Source: JBCBTJ01 sp039818665
GTDB lineage: Bacteria > Pseudomonadota > Alphaproteobacteria > Caulobacterales > Hyphomonadaceae
Length of the DNA: 64,000 bases
Direction of reading: 5' to 3'
Assembly (NCBI GenBank): GCA_039818665.1
Contig: JBCBTJ010000005.1
Span: 17,010 to 81,009, forward strand
A model generated the notes under the pieces. It saw nothing but the letters and a program-made list of their open reading frames with translations, was not told the origin of the DNA and searched no databases. Each line of letters begins with the position of its first letter. Positions within the stretch are counted from its first letter, which is position 1. The translations under genes were made by a program, and so were the position numbers. This document shows positions 37,312 to 45,319 of the stretch, in pieces.

Positions 37312-38856
37312 TCAGGCTTCGACAGGCTCTTTCGCCGCCACATCGACGCCCGAATAAGCGAATTCCGGCCCGTCCAAATCAATCGCCGGCAACTCGTCTT
37401 TTTCCCGCCAATAGTCCTGCGTGTGCTGCCAAACCGGATCAGAGCCGCGCTTCGGCATCAGATGCATCGACCGCATCAGATAGCCAGGATTGAAATTTTC
37501 TTCGTCAATCCAGGGCAGTATCTCCATATCCGCATCTTGCGGACGAAGTTGTACGCGCACTTGCGACGCGCCTCGCTCGTCCATGTGGTTCAGCAAGCGG
37601 CAGACGAAATCACCGAGCAGATCGGCGCGCAGCGTCCAAGACGCGCGGAAGTAGCCGAAGACCCAAGCCATGTTCGGCACGCCGGTGAACATCATGCCGC
37701 GATAGGTCACCGTGTCCGAGAAATCGACCGGCGCGCCGTCCACTGTGAATGGGATGTCGCCGAGCACGGACAGATTAAAGCCCGTCGCCGAGATGATGAT
37801 GTCGGCCTCAAGCTCCTGGCCGCCCTTTGTCAGCACGCCCTTTTCGGTGAAGCGCTCGATCTCGTCGGTCACCACGTCGGCCTTGCCGGAGGCGATGCCC
37901 TGGAACAGGTCGCCGTCCGGCACGAACGCGATGCGTTGTCGCCAAGGCCGGTAGCGCGGGGTGAAGTGCTTATCGATCGGATAGTCTTCGCCGAGAAACG
38001 CCTTCACGCCTTCCAGCAGTTCCTTGGTCACCTCCTCAGTGTCTTCGATGCACCGGCGCGTGAAATCGTGCTGGTCGAACAGCACCCTTTGGCGCGCGAT
38101 GCGATGGATCGTCTCCTCGTCGACGGAAATGCGGCGCAGCTCTTCGACCAGCTCGTTCTCATTGCGCCCGGGGATAAAATAGGTCGGCGAGCGCTGCAGC
38201 ACCGTCACATGCTCGACCTCTTCGGCGATGGCCGGCACGACGGTGGCGGTCGTCGCGCCCGAGCCGATGCAGACGACGCGCTTGTCCTTCAGGTCGACAT
38301 CATCGGGCCAGAGCTGCGGGTGGATGATGCGGCCCTCGAACTTATCCATGTCCGGCCAATCGGGCGTGTAGGGCTTGGTGTAATTGTAATAGCCTTGGCA
38401 CATCCAAAGGAAATTGGCCGTGAACAGCACCTCTTCGCCGGTCTCCAGGCGCCGCGCCCGGATCGTCCAGAGACTGTCCTCGGACGACCACTCCGCCGAG
38501 AGAATCTGATGCCGATAGCGGATCTTGTCCGCCAGATCGTTCTCTTCGATCACCTCGCCCATATAGGACAAGATCTCTTCGGCCGTGGCGATGGGCGGGC
38601 CCGTCCACGGCTTGAAACGATACCCGAAAGTATACAGGTCGGAGTCTGAGCGTATGCCGGGATATTTGTGCCAGAGCCAGGTGCCGCCGAAGCTTTCGAG
38701 CTTCTCGAGCACCACATAACTCTTGTCCGGACATTGCGTTTTCAAATGATAAGCGGCGCCGACGCCCGATATGCCGGCGCCTGCCACCAACACATCGACA
38801 TGTTCGACGCGCGGCGTGTCGCCCGCCCCCCCGGTATTGGATCCATCCGCGGCCAT
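37312..38856 (-). CDS. Flavin-containing Baeyer-Villiger-type monooxygenase, EtaA-like
   Basis: A 514-residue class B flavoprotein monooxygenase. It has the FAD loop GAGISG (Gly26-Gly31), the motif GGTWLWHKYPGIRSDSD, a second nucleotide loop GSGATT (residues 198-203) and a complete fingerprint FEGRIIHPQLWP (Phe173, His179, Trp183). The size and the ILPW segment near the C-terminus are like EtaA-type enzymes acting on ketones or sulfides. ATG 38856 is preferred because GGGACGGAG precedes it. It is the first gene of an operon with the esterase-BVMO fusion and is divergent from a carboxylate symporter. Confidence 0.92.
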   Translation of the reverse strand: MAADGSNTGGAGDTPRVEHVDVLVAGAGISGVGAAYHLKTQCPDKSYVVLEKLESFGGTWLWHKYPGIRSDSDLYTFGYRFKPWTGPPIATAEEILSYMGEVIEENDLADKIRYRHQILSAEWSSEDSLWTIRARRLETGEEVLFTANFLWMCQGYYNYTKPYTPDWPDMDKFEGRIIHPQLWPDDVDLKDKRVVCIGSGATTATVVPAIAEEVEHVTVLQRSPTYFIPGRNENELVEELRRISVDEETIHRIARQRVLFDQHDFTRRCIEDTEEVTKELLEGVKAFLGEDYPIDKHFTPRYRPWRQRIAFVPDGDLFQGIASGKADVVTDEIERFTEKGVLTKGGQELEADIIISATGFNLSVLGDIPFTVDGAPVDFSDTVTYRGMMFTGVPNMAWVFGYFRASWTLRADLLGDFVCRLLNHMDERGASQVRVQLRPQDADMEILPWIDEENFNPGYLMRSMHLMPKRGSDPVWQHTQDYWREKDELPAIDLDGPEFAYSGVDVAAKEPVEA

Positions 38857-39092
38857 TGCGCTCCGTCCCTTTGTTGCGCGCCACCAGGTCGAGCCGATGA
38901 CGCTTCGTCCCAACTGTCATCAAACCATGGGGCGGCCACAAGGCACTACGTATGTTCCCCTATTGCGCCGGCCGGCGCGGGTCGAACGGCTGCCGAGACG
39001 AAAACAGCCGCAGGACGGTTGTTTCCCGGACCGACGTCTCCGTATTTCTCCGGATTGAACCTCCGGCCTCGGCGCGCGATGAGCGGAGCAAT

Positions 39093-40538
39093 ATGAGAAA
39101 ATCACGCGCGATCCGGCTGCAGCGGCTGCCGTTCAATCGACTGTCTAGGCAGCTCGACAGCCTGGTGAAGTCGCAGCTTTGGGCTCAAGTGCTGCTCGCC
39201 GTGGCGCTCGGGGCTGGTGTCGGCGTCTTGCTCGGACCCGATCTAAACCTCGTCACGCGCTCTTTAGCGGCTCTGATCGGCGACTGGCTGGCGCTGCCCG
39301 GGCAGTTGTTCCTTGCACTGATCAGCATGGTGATCATACCGCTCGCGGCCAGCTCGATCATTCTCGGCGTCGCCGGGAGCGGCGGCGGAGAAACGCTGCA
39401 AAAAGTCGGTGTTCGACTGATCGCCTTTATCGGCGTCACGACGTTCGCGGCCACAATCGTCGGCGTGACGCTGGCGCGCCTCATCCAGCCGGGCCTCACG
39501 CTGGCGCCGCCCTCGGCGATCCCGCCGACGCCGAGCTTAAAACCGGACTTGTCCGACTGGCCGTTCGAGCCCTCCTCAGCTATAGGGGACGCCACGCGCG
39601 GATTGCCCGATCTGATCGCCGGAATCATCCCGCAAAACATCTCCGTCTCGCTGGTCGAGCAGGACATGCTCGCCATCGTCGTGTTCTCGCTGTTCATCGG
39701 ATTTGCGATCCTGAGGACGGAGAAAAAAGAGCTAACGCGGCCGCTGCTCGCGCTCGCCGGATCGGTCCTAGAAGTCTGCATGACCGTCATCCGCACGGCG
39801 ATGCGCTTCGCGCCCGTCGCGGTGTTCGGCCTGATCGCGCAAACGGCGGCGTCCAACGGCTACCGCACCATGGCCGACCTCGCCATGTATTGCGTCACGG
39901 TCCTTGCAGGGCTTTCGGTCTTGTTCGCCATTTATCTCGGCATGGTGGCGGTCTTCGGCCGCATGAAGCCATTGGACTTCCTGCGCCGCGCTTCGTCGGT
40001 GCTGCTGCTCGCTTTTTCGACCTCGAGTTCAGCGGCCGTCCTGCCGCTGACCCTGCAGACCGCGGTCCGGAAGTTCGGCGCGCCGGAGGCGCTCGCCGGG
40101 GCCGTCATCCCGCTCGCCGCCACGATGAACATGGCCGGCACGGCGCTCTACCAGGCGACCGCGATCATCTTTCTCGCCAATATCGGCGGCGCATCCCTCT
40201 CCAACGCCGACATCGCCTTGATCATGATGACGCTGACCGGCGCGTCGATCGGCGCGCCCGCCGCGCCGGGCGCCAGCGTGGCGATCATATCCGTGACCGC
40301 GGCGAGTTATGGCGTTCCGTTGACAGGCTTGCCCCTCATTGTCGGCGTCGACCGCCTGCTGGACATGTCGCGGACGCTGGTCAACGTCGCCGGGGATCTC
40401 GTCCTCACGCGCATCTTGTCGCCGACGAAGCCGCCCGTCGCGTCCGAAACGGACCAGCCGTCCGCGCCAGGGCCGGCGCTGCGTTCAAATTCGGATCAGA
40501 GCGCCACCGCCGACACACCGCGGCCGGATCCGTCCTAG
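39093..40538 (+). CDS. Dicarboxylate/amino acid:cation symporter (DAACS family)
   Basis: A 481-residue membrane transporter of the glutamate/dicarboxylate (GltP/DctA, SLC1-like) family. It keeps the HP1 serine-rich loop (TSSSAAVLPLTL), HP2 (GASIGAPAAPGASVAII) and helix 8 DRLLDMSRTLVNVAGD. The helix 7 motif NMDGT, whose Asp helps bind sodium in well-studied members, reads NMAGT here (Ala348). ATG 39093 has GAGCGGAGC upstream. A C-terminal proline-rich tail follows the last helix. Its place next to the BVMO operon suggests uptake of a carboxylate, but this is inference. Confidence 0.9.
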   Translation: MRKSRAIRLQRLPFNRLSRQLDSLVKSQLWAQVLLAVALGAGVGVLLGPDLNLVTRSLAALIGDWLALPGQLFLALISMVIIPLAASSIILGVAGSGGGETLQKVGVRLIAFIGVTTFAATIVGVTLARLIQPGLTLAPPSAIPPTPSLKPDLSDWPFEPSSAIGDATRGLPDLIAGIIPQNISVSLVEQDMLAIVVFSLFIGFAILRTEKKELTRPLLALAGSVLEVCMTVIRTAMRFAPVAVFGLIAQTAASNGYRTMADLAMYCVTVLAGLSVLFAIYLGMVAVFGRMKPLDFLRRASSVLLLAFSTSSSAAVLPLTLQTAVRKFGAPEALAGAVIPLAATMNMAGTALYQATAIIFLANIGGASLSNADIALIMMTLTGASIGAPAAPGASVAIISVTAASYGVPLTGLPLIVGVDRLLDMSRTLVNVAGDLVLTRILSPTKPPVASETDQPSAPGPALRSNSDQSATADTPRPDPS

Positions 40539-42328
40539 AAGCGAAACCCGCCCGCCAGGATCGTTTCGTACGCGTCGTGGGTCAGCGGCTCGTAGGCGCC
40601 CTTTTCCGGATGCGCGAACCAGAGCGGATCGCCCGTATTGTCCGGATTGAAACCGTCTTTGACGAGTTCGACCTTGCGGTACTTGAACGTGCCGGTGGTC
40701 TCCGCCTCGCCCTGGATGCGGATGAACAGCGGCACCGCATAAATCGGCAGGCGCTCGCGCAAATAGGCGTGCAGGCCCTCCATATCCAGGTCGCCGTCGG
40801 GCGTTATCGAGGCCATGCCCGCTTTGCCGTCCATGCCGGGGATCGCCACGCCGTAGACGTTTGCGTGGGCGATGTTCGGGTGCCCCGCCAGCGCTTGGCC
40901 GACCTCGTTTGTCGCCACGTTCTCGCCCTTCCAGCGGAAAGTGTCGCCGATCCGGTCGATGAAATAGATGTAGCCGTCGGCGTCCTTCTTCATAAGATCG
41001 CCGGTGCGGAACCAGGCGTCGCCCTTCTCGAACACGTCGCGCAACATTTTCTTCTCGGTCGCCTGGGCGTCATTGTAGCCCTCGAAACGCGTGCGAACAT
41101 CGTCGCCGATCATGCCGATCGCCTCGCCGACCTCGTCGGGATCGGTGCGTATGCAGAAGCCATCTTCGCCGCGGACCGGCTCTTCGGATTCGACATCGAA
41201 CTTCACAAAAGCGATGTGCGGCACCCGGGATTCCAGGAATTTCGGAATCCGGCCCACCGCGCCGACTTTGCCGTCGAAGTTCATGAAGGAGACATTGCCT
41301 TCGGTGGAGCCGTAAAACTCCACCAGAGTCGGGATTTTGAAGCGTTCGAGGAACGCCTCCCAAACCTCCGGCCGCAGCCCATTGCCGAAGCCGCCGCGCA
41401 ATTTGTGCGCGCGCTCCTTAGGGTGCTCGGGCGAGTTGAGGAGATAGCGGCACAACTCGCCGATATAAACGATCTCCGTCGCGCCATGATCGGCGACATC
41501 GTCCCAAAAACCGCGCGCTGAAAACTTACGGCGCAGGATGACGCTCGCCCCGGTCATCACAGCGATGCCGATGCCGCAGATCCCGCCCGTGCCGTGATAG
41601 AGTGGCAGGGTCACATAGATCCGGTCGCGCACGCTGGTCTTGGTCGGCGTCACGAAGGTCCGCATCATGCCCTGCGTGCGCGCATTCGTCAGGCGCGCGG
41701 CCTTGGGCAGTCCGGTGGTCCCGGACGTGTAGACATAAAGCGCCAGATCCTTGCCGCGCAGTCCGGCGCGGTGGTCGCGCGGCGGGCGCGCGGGCGACAT
41801 CTCGGCCAGCGCGGCGTCCAAATCCTCGCAGCCTTCGATCGCGCCGCCGAGGCTCCAGCGCGTCAGCGCCTCGCCAAGCAGGCCGTCGGCCGTCTTGAGC
41901 AAGTCCGCCTGCTCCGCGCCGGCGATCAGGTGTTTGGCGTCGGCGATGTTGACGCAATGGGCGAGCGCCTTGTCGGCGAGTTGGTTGTTGATCAGCGCCG
42001 TCACGACGCCGACCTTCATCAGGCCGTACCAGACGGCCACATAGTCCGGCTTGTTCTCCATGAACAAAGCGACGCAGTCGCCGGGTTTCAGGCCTTGGTC
42101 CAGGGCCCAATGGGCGATCCGATTGGCGCGCGCTTCGAACTCGGCATAGGTCGTCAGCTCGCCTTCGAAGCGGAACAGAACATTGTTCGGATAGCGATCA
42201 ATGGTGCGTTCGATATCGTCCGCAGCCAGATTCTCAGACTCCGGATCGATGTCTTTGGTGTAGTTCAACAGGCGGCGCGCGCCCATCAGGGTGTCATAGT
42301 CGCGCTTTAGGTTGGAAAACACACCCAT
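40535..42328 (-). CDS. Long-chain/very-long-chain acyl-CoA synthetase
   Basis: A 597-residue AMP-forming acyl-CoA synthetase. The P-loop motif YVYTSGTTGLPKAA, the EFYGSTEGNVSFMNFDG segment and the late DRIGDTFRWKGENV motif are those of FATP/FadD6-type enzymes that act on long-chain or bulky acids. ATG 42328 is preceded by GGAGG. Its stop overlaps the convergent symporter stop by four bases. It is divergent from the TesB-type thioesterase gene across an AT-rich 145-bp region likely to contain both promoters. Confidence 0.92.
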   Translation of the reverse strand: MGVFSNLKRDYDTLMGARRLLNYTKDIDPESENLAADDIERTIDRYPNNVLFRFEGELTTYAEFEARANRIAHWALDQGLKPGDCVALFMENKPDYVAVWYGLMKVGVVTALINNQLADKALAHCVNIADAKHLIAGAEQADLLKTADGLLGEALTRWSLGGAIEGCEDLDAALAEMSPARPPRDHRAGLRGKDLALYVYTSGTTGLPKAARLTNARTQGMMRTFVTPTKTSVRDRIYVTLPLYHGTGGICGIGIAVMTGASVILRRKFSARGFWDDVADHGATEIVYIGELCRYLLNSPEHPKERAHKLRGGFGNGLRPEVWEAFLERFKIPTLVEFYGSTEGNVSFMNFDGKVGAVGRIPKFLESRVPHIAFVKFDVESEEPVRGEDGFCIRTDPDEVGEAIGMIGDDVRTRFEGYNDAQATEKKMLRDVFEKGDAWFRTGDLMKKDADGYIYFIDRIGDTFRWKGENVATNEVGQALAGHPNIAHANVYGVAIPGMDGKAGMASITPDGDLDMEGLHAYLRERLPIYAVPLFIRIQGEAETTGTFKYRKVELVKDGFNPDNTGDPLWFAHPEKGAYEPLTHDAYETILAGGFRF

Positions 42329-42473
42329 CGTATCTGGCCTCCTTGGCGGTCCATCGCTCGCCCCGTTTAGATATATACACATCGCATAGTTAAAACCGCT
42401 CAAACAAATGCCCGTTTTGCGGCGCAGCGAAAACCTGCTAGCGAGCCGGCGCAATCACAAAAGCGCAAGCGCC

Positions 42474-43346
42474 ATGTCAGACCCTGTCTCCGAGCTGCTC
42501 GACCTGCTCGATCTCGAGCTTTTGGAATTCAACCTCTTCCGCGGCCAAAGCCCGGACGAGGATCATGACCGTCAACGCGCCTTCGGCGGCCAGGTGATCG
42601 CCCAAGCTCTGGCGGCCGCCTACCGCACGGTCGGCGATCGGCTTTGCCATTCCTTGCACGCCTATTTCATCCGCCCCGGCGATACGCGCATTCCGATCGT
42701 CTACGAGGTCGACCGCGCGCGCGACGGCGGCAGCTTCACCACGCGCCGCGTCGTCGCCATCCAAAACGGCTGTCAAATCCTCAACCTCTCGGCCTCGTTC
42801 CACATCGAGGAAGAGGGCTGGGAGCATCAGCACGAGATGCCGGACGTTCCAGGCCCGGACGACCTTAAGACACGCGAACAACTCCGCGCCGACTTCATCG
42901 ATCGCATCCCGCCGCAATACCGCGATATGTGGACGCGGCCGCGCCCGATCGACATGCGCGAGGTGGATCCCCTCGATCCGTTCGAGCCCGAGAAGACCTC
43001 AGACATCAATCATATGTGGTTTCGCACCGCCCGGTCGATCGAAGCCTCGCCCGCCATACACCATTGCCTGCTCGCTTACGCCTCGGACATGGCGCTGCTC
43101 GGCACAGGCAATCGCCCGCACGGCGTCAGCTGGATGAGCGGTAAGATCATGTCGGCGAGCCTCGACCATTCCATGTGGTTCCATGCGCCCGTACGGGCCG
43201 ACGAGTGGCTGCTCTACTCCATGGACGCGCCGAAGGCCGGCGGCGCGCGCAGCTTCAACCGCGGCAAGATCTTCACCCAGGAGGGCAAGCTCGTCGCCTC
43301 CGTCGCGCAAGAAGGCCTGATGCGGCCGGTGCGCAAAAAGAAGTAG
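42474..43346 (+). CDS. tesB: Acyl-CoA thioesterase II (TesB family)
   Basis: A 290-residue double-hotdog thioesterase that hydrolyses acyl-CoA to free acid and CoA. The conserved segments RAFGGQVIAQALAAAYRTV, SLHAYFIRPGD and the C-terminal SLDHSMWFHAPVRADEWLLY are typical, including the Asp used in catalysis. ATG 42474 is preferred over the upstream in-frame start. It is divergent from the acyl-CoA synthetase and followed 15 bases later by the ABC-F gene. Confidence 0.93.
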   Translation: MSDPVSELLDLLDLELLEFNLFRGQSPDEDHDRQRAFGGQVIAQALAAAYRTVGDRLCHSLHAYFIRPGDTRIPIVYEVDRARDGGSFTTRRVVAIQNGCQILNLSASFHIEEEGWEHQHEMPDVPGPDDLKTREQLRADFIDRIPPQYRDMWTRPRPIDMREVDPLDPFEPEKTSDINHMWFRTARSIEASPAIHHCLLAYASDMALLGTGNRPHGVSWMSGKIMSASLDHSMWFHAPVRADEWLLYSMDAPKAGGARSFNRGKIFTQEGKLVASVAQEGLMRPVRKKK

Positions 43347-43361
43347 GCGCGTGAGGGCCCC

Positions 43362-45245
43362 ATGCTCTCGATCACCGACCTCGACTATCGGATCGACCGG
43401 CGCGTCCTGTTCGATAAAGCCTCCGCGCGCATCGCAGCGGGCTGGAAGGTCGGCTTTGTCGGGCGCAACGGCTCCGGCAAGTCAACGCTGCTCAGGCTGA
43501 TCCGCGAAGCGGCTGAAGAACCGAACGAGGCGATCCGCATCGGAAAAGCGGCGAAGCTCGGCTGGGTGGCCCAAGAAGTGGCGCCCAGCGAGACGCGCCT
43601 GATCGACGAAACGCTCGCCGCCGACACCGAACTCTCAGCTCTGCTTCGCACCGCCGAAACAGAAGCCGACCCCGACAAGATCGCCGCGGCCCATGACCGG
43701 CTCGCGGCGATCGACGGCTATTCCGGCGAAGCGCGGGCTGCGCGCATCCTCACCGGCCTCGGCTTCAGCCAGTCCGATCTTACGCGGCCCTGCGGGCACT
43801 TCTCAGGCGGTTGGCGCATGCGCGCGGCGCTCGCCGGCGTGCTGTTCGCCGAACCGGATCTGTTGCTGCTGGACGAACCGACCAACTATCTCGATCTCGA
43901 AGGCGCCGCCTGGCTCGAGACCTACTTGAAGAAATATCCGTATACGGTTCTTGTTGTCAGCCACGACCGCGAACTGCTCAACCGATCCGTCACGCACATT
44001 CTATCGCTGGAGCATGGCAAGCTCGCCATAGAGCCGGGCGGGTTCGATCTATATTTGAGAAAGCGCGCGGAGCGCGCCGCCCAAGCCGAAGCCCTGAAGG
44101 CCAAGCAGGACAAGGACAGAGCCCACCTGCAATCCTTCGTCGACCGGTTTCGATACAAAGCCTCGAAGGCCCGGCAGGCCCAAAGCCGGATCAAAATGCT
44201 CGAACGGATGACCGAGGTCACCGTCCCGCTCGCCGAGCGAACGCATCCGTTCGACTTCCCAGAGATCGAAGCGCTCGCCTCCCCTATTTTCGAACTGGAC
44301 CGCGCCGATCTCGGCTATGAAGCCGGCCGCCCGGTCCTCAACAAAGTCGCCCTGCGCGTCGACCAAGACGACCGCGTCGCGATTGTCGGCGCCAACGGCC
44401 AGGGCAAGTCGACGCTGGTCAAATCCATCGCCGGCCGCCTGGCGCTCTTAGACGGCGAACGGCGCGCCCACCGCAAAATCCGGGTCGGCTATTTCTCCCA
44501 AGACCAACTCGATGAACTCCGCGCCGGCGAAACCGCGCTCGACCATGTCGCCGATCTCTTCCCAGAGGCGCCGGAGGCCCAGCGCCGCTCTATCGCCGCG
44601 CAGATCGGGCTCGATCGCAACAAAGCCGAAACCAAAGTCGAGCAGCTCTCCGGCGGCGAGAAAGTCCGGCTTCTGCTGGGTCTCACCGCGCTGCAAAAGC
44701 CGCACATTTTGATCCTCGACGAACCGACGAGCCATCTCGACGTCGACAGCCGCGAAGCGCTTGTCCACGCGCTCAACGCCTATTCCGGCGCCGTCCTGCT
44801 GATCACCCACGACGTCTATCTCGCCGAAGCGACGGCGGACCGGCTCTGGCTCGTCAAAGACGGCCGCGCCGCGCCTTATGATGGCGACCTCGCCGACTAC
44901 CGCGCCCTCGTGCTCGCCGCCGACAATGACCGCAGCGCGCTCGACGCCACGCCCGCCCGCGAGCCGGAGACAACCCCGCCGCCCAAGCGCTCCGACAGCG
45001 ACATTCGCCGCGCCACGGCGGACATCCGCAAGCGTGTCGCCGCGGCCGAGCGCGCCATGCAAGCCGCGAAAGACACGATCACAGAGATCGACGGCGCGCT
45101 CGCCGACGGTTCGCTCTTCGCCTTGGACCCGGACAAAGCCGCCAAGCTCGCCCAGGCGCGCGCGCGGCACGAGGCGGCGCTCGAGGCGGCCGAAGCCGAT
45201 TGGCTGGAGGCGAGCGAAGCGTATGAGGCGGCCGCCGCTCACTAG
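43362..45245 (+). CDS. ABC-F family ATPase
   Basis: A 627-residue protein with two ABC domains and no membrane helices. The P-loops are GRNGSGKST and GANGQGKST; signatures are CGHFSGGWRMR and LSGGEKVRLLL; Walker B segments end LLLDEPTNYLD and LILDEPTSHLD. The linker between domains (about residues 240-310) is rich in Lys and Arg, as in the P-site tRNA interaction motif. A C-terminal coiled coil (about residues 545-620) resembles Uup/YheS relatives. Members act on ribosomes or DNA structures; the exact subtype is uncertain. Confidence 0.92.
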   Translation: MLSITDLDYRIDRRVLFDKASARIAAGWKVGFVGRNGSGKSTLLRLIREAAEEPNEAIRIGKAAKLGWVAQEVAPSETRLIDETLAADTELSALLRTAETEADPDKIAAAHDRLAAIDGYSGEARAARILTGLGFSQSDLTRPCGHFSGGWRMRAALAGVLFAEPDLLLLDEPTNYLDLEGAAWLETYLKKYPYTVLVVSHDRELLNRSVTHILSLEHGKLAIEPGGFDLYLRKRAERAAQAEALKAKQDKDRAHLQSFVDRFRYKASKARQAQSRIKMLERMTEVTVPLAERTHPFDFPEIEALASPIFELDRADLGYEAGRPVLNKVALRVDQDDRVAIVGANGQGKSTLVKSIAGRLALLDGERRAHRKIRVGYFSQDQLDELRAGETALDHVADLFPEAPEAQRRSIAAQIGLDRNKAETKVEQLSGGEKVRLLLGLTALQKPHILILDEPTSHLDVDSREALVHALNAYSGAVLLITHDVYLAEATADRLWLVKDGRAAPYDGDLADYRALVLAADNDRSALDATPAREPETTPPPKRSDSDIRRATADIRKRVAAAERAMQAAKDTITEIDGALADGSLFALDPDKAAKLAQARARHEAALEAAEADWLEASEAYEAAAAH

Positions 45246-45255
45246 AACGCGAGGC

Positions 45256-45278
45256 CCTGGCCCTCGCCGCGGGCCAGG
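45256..45278 (+). terminator. Candidate hairpin terminator after the ABC-F gene
   Basis: CCTGGCCC (45256-45263) pairs with GGGCCAGG (45271-45278) around a seven-base loop, followed by a weak T-containing stretch. It lies between the ABC-F stop and the M1 peptidase start. Moderate support only. Confidence 0.4.
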
Positions 45279-45319
45279 TTACACTTTGGACACACACTGG
45301 ACCCAGACGGAGTTGGTCT

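Noticed and set aside
37195..38649. 484-residue open frame opposite the second BVMO
   Set aside because: An antisense shadow. The minus-strand BVMO has every family motif.
39179..41521. 780-residue open frame on the plus strand
   Set aside because: It runs through the symporter in another frame and antisense through the acyl-CoA synthetase. It has no domain character.
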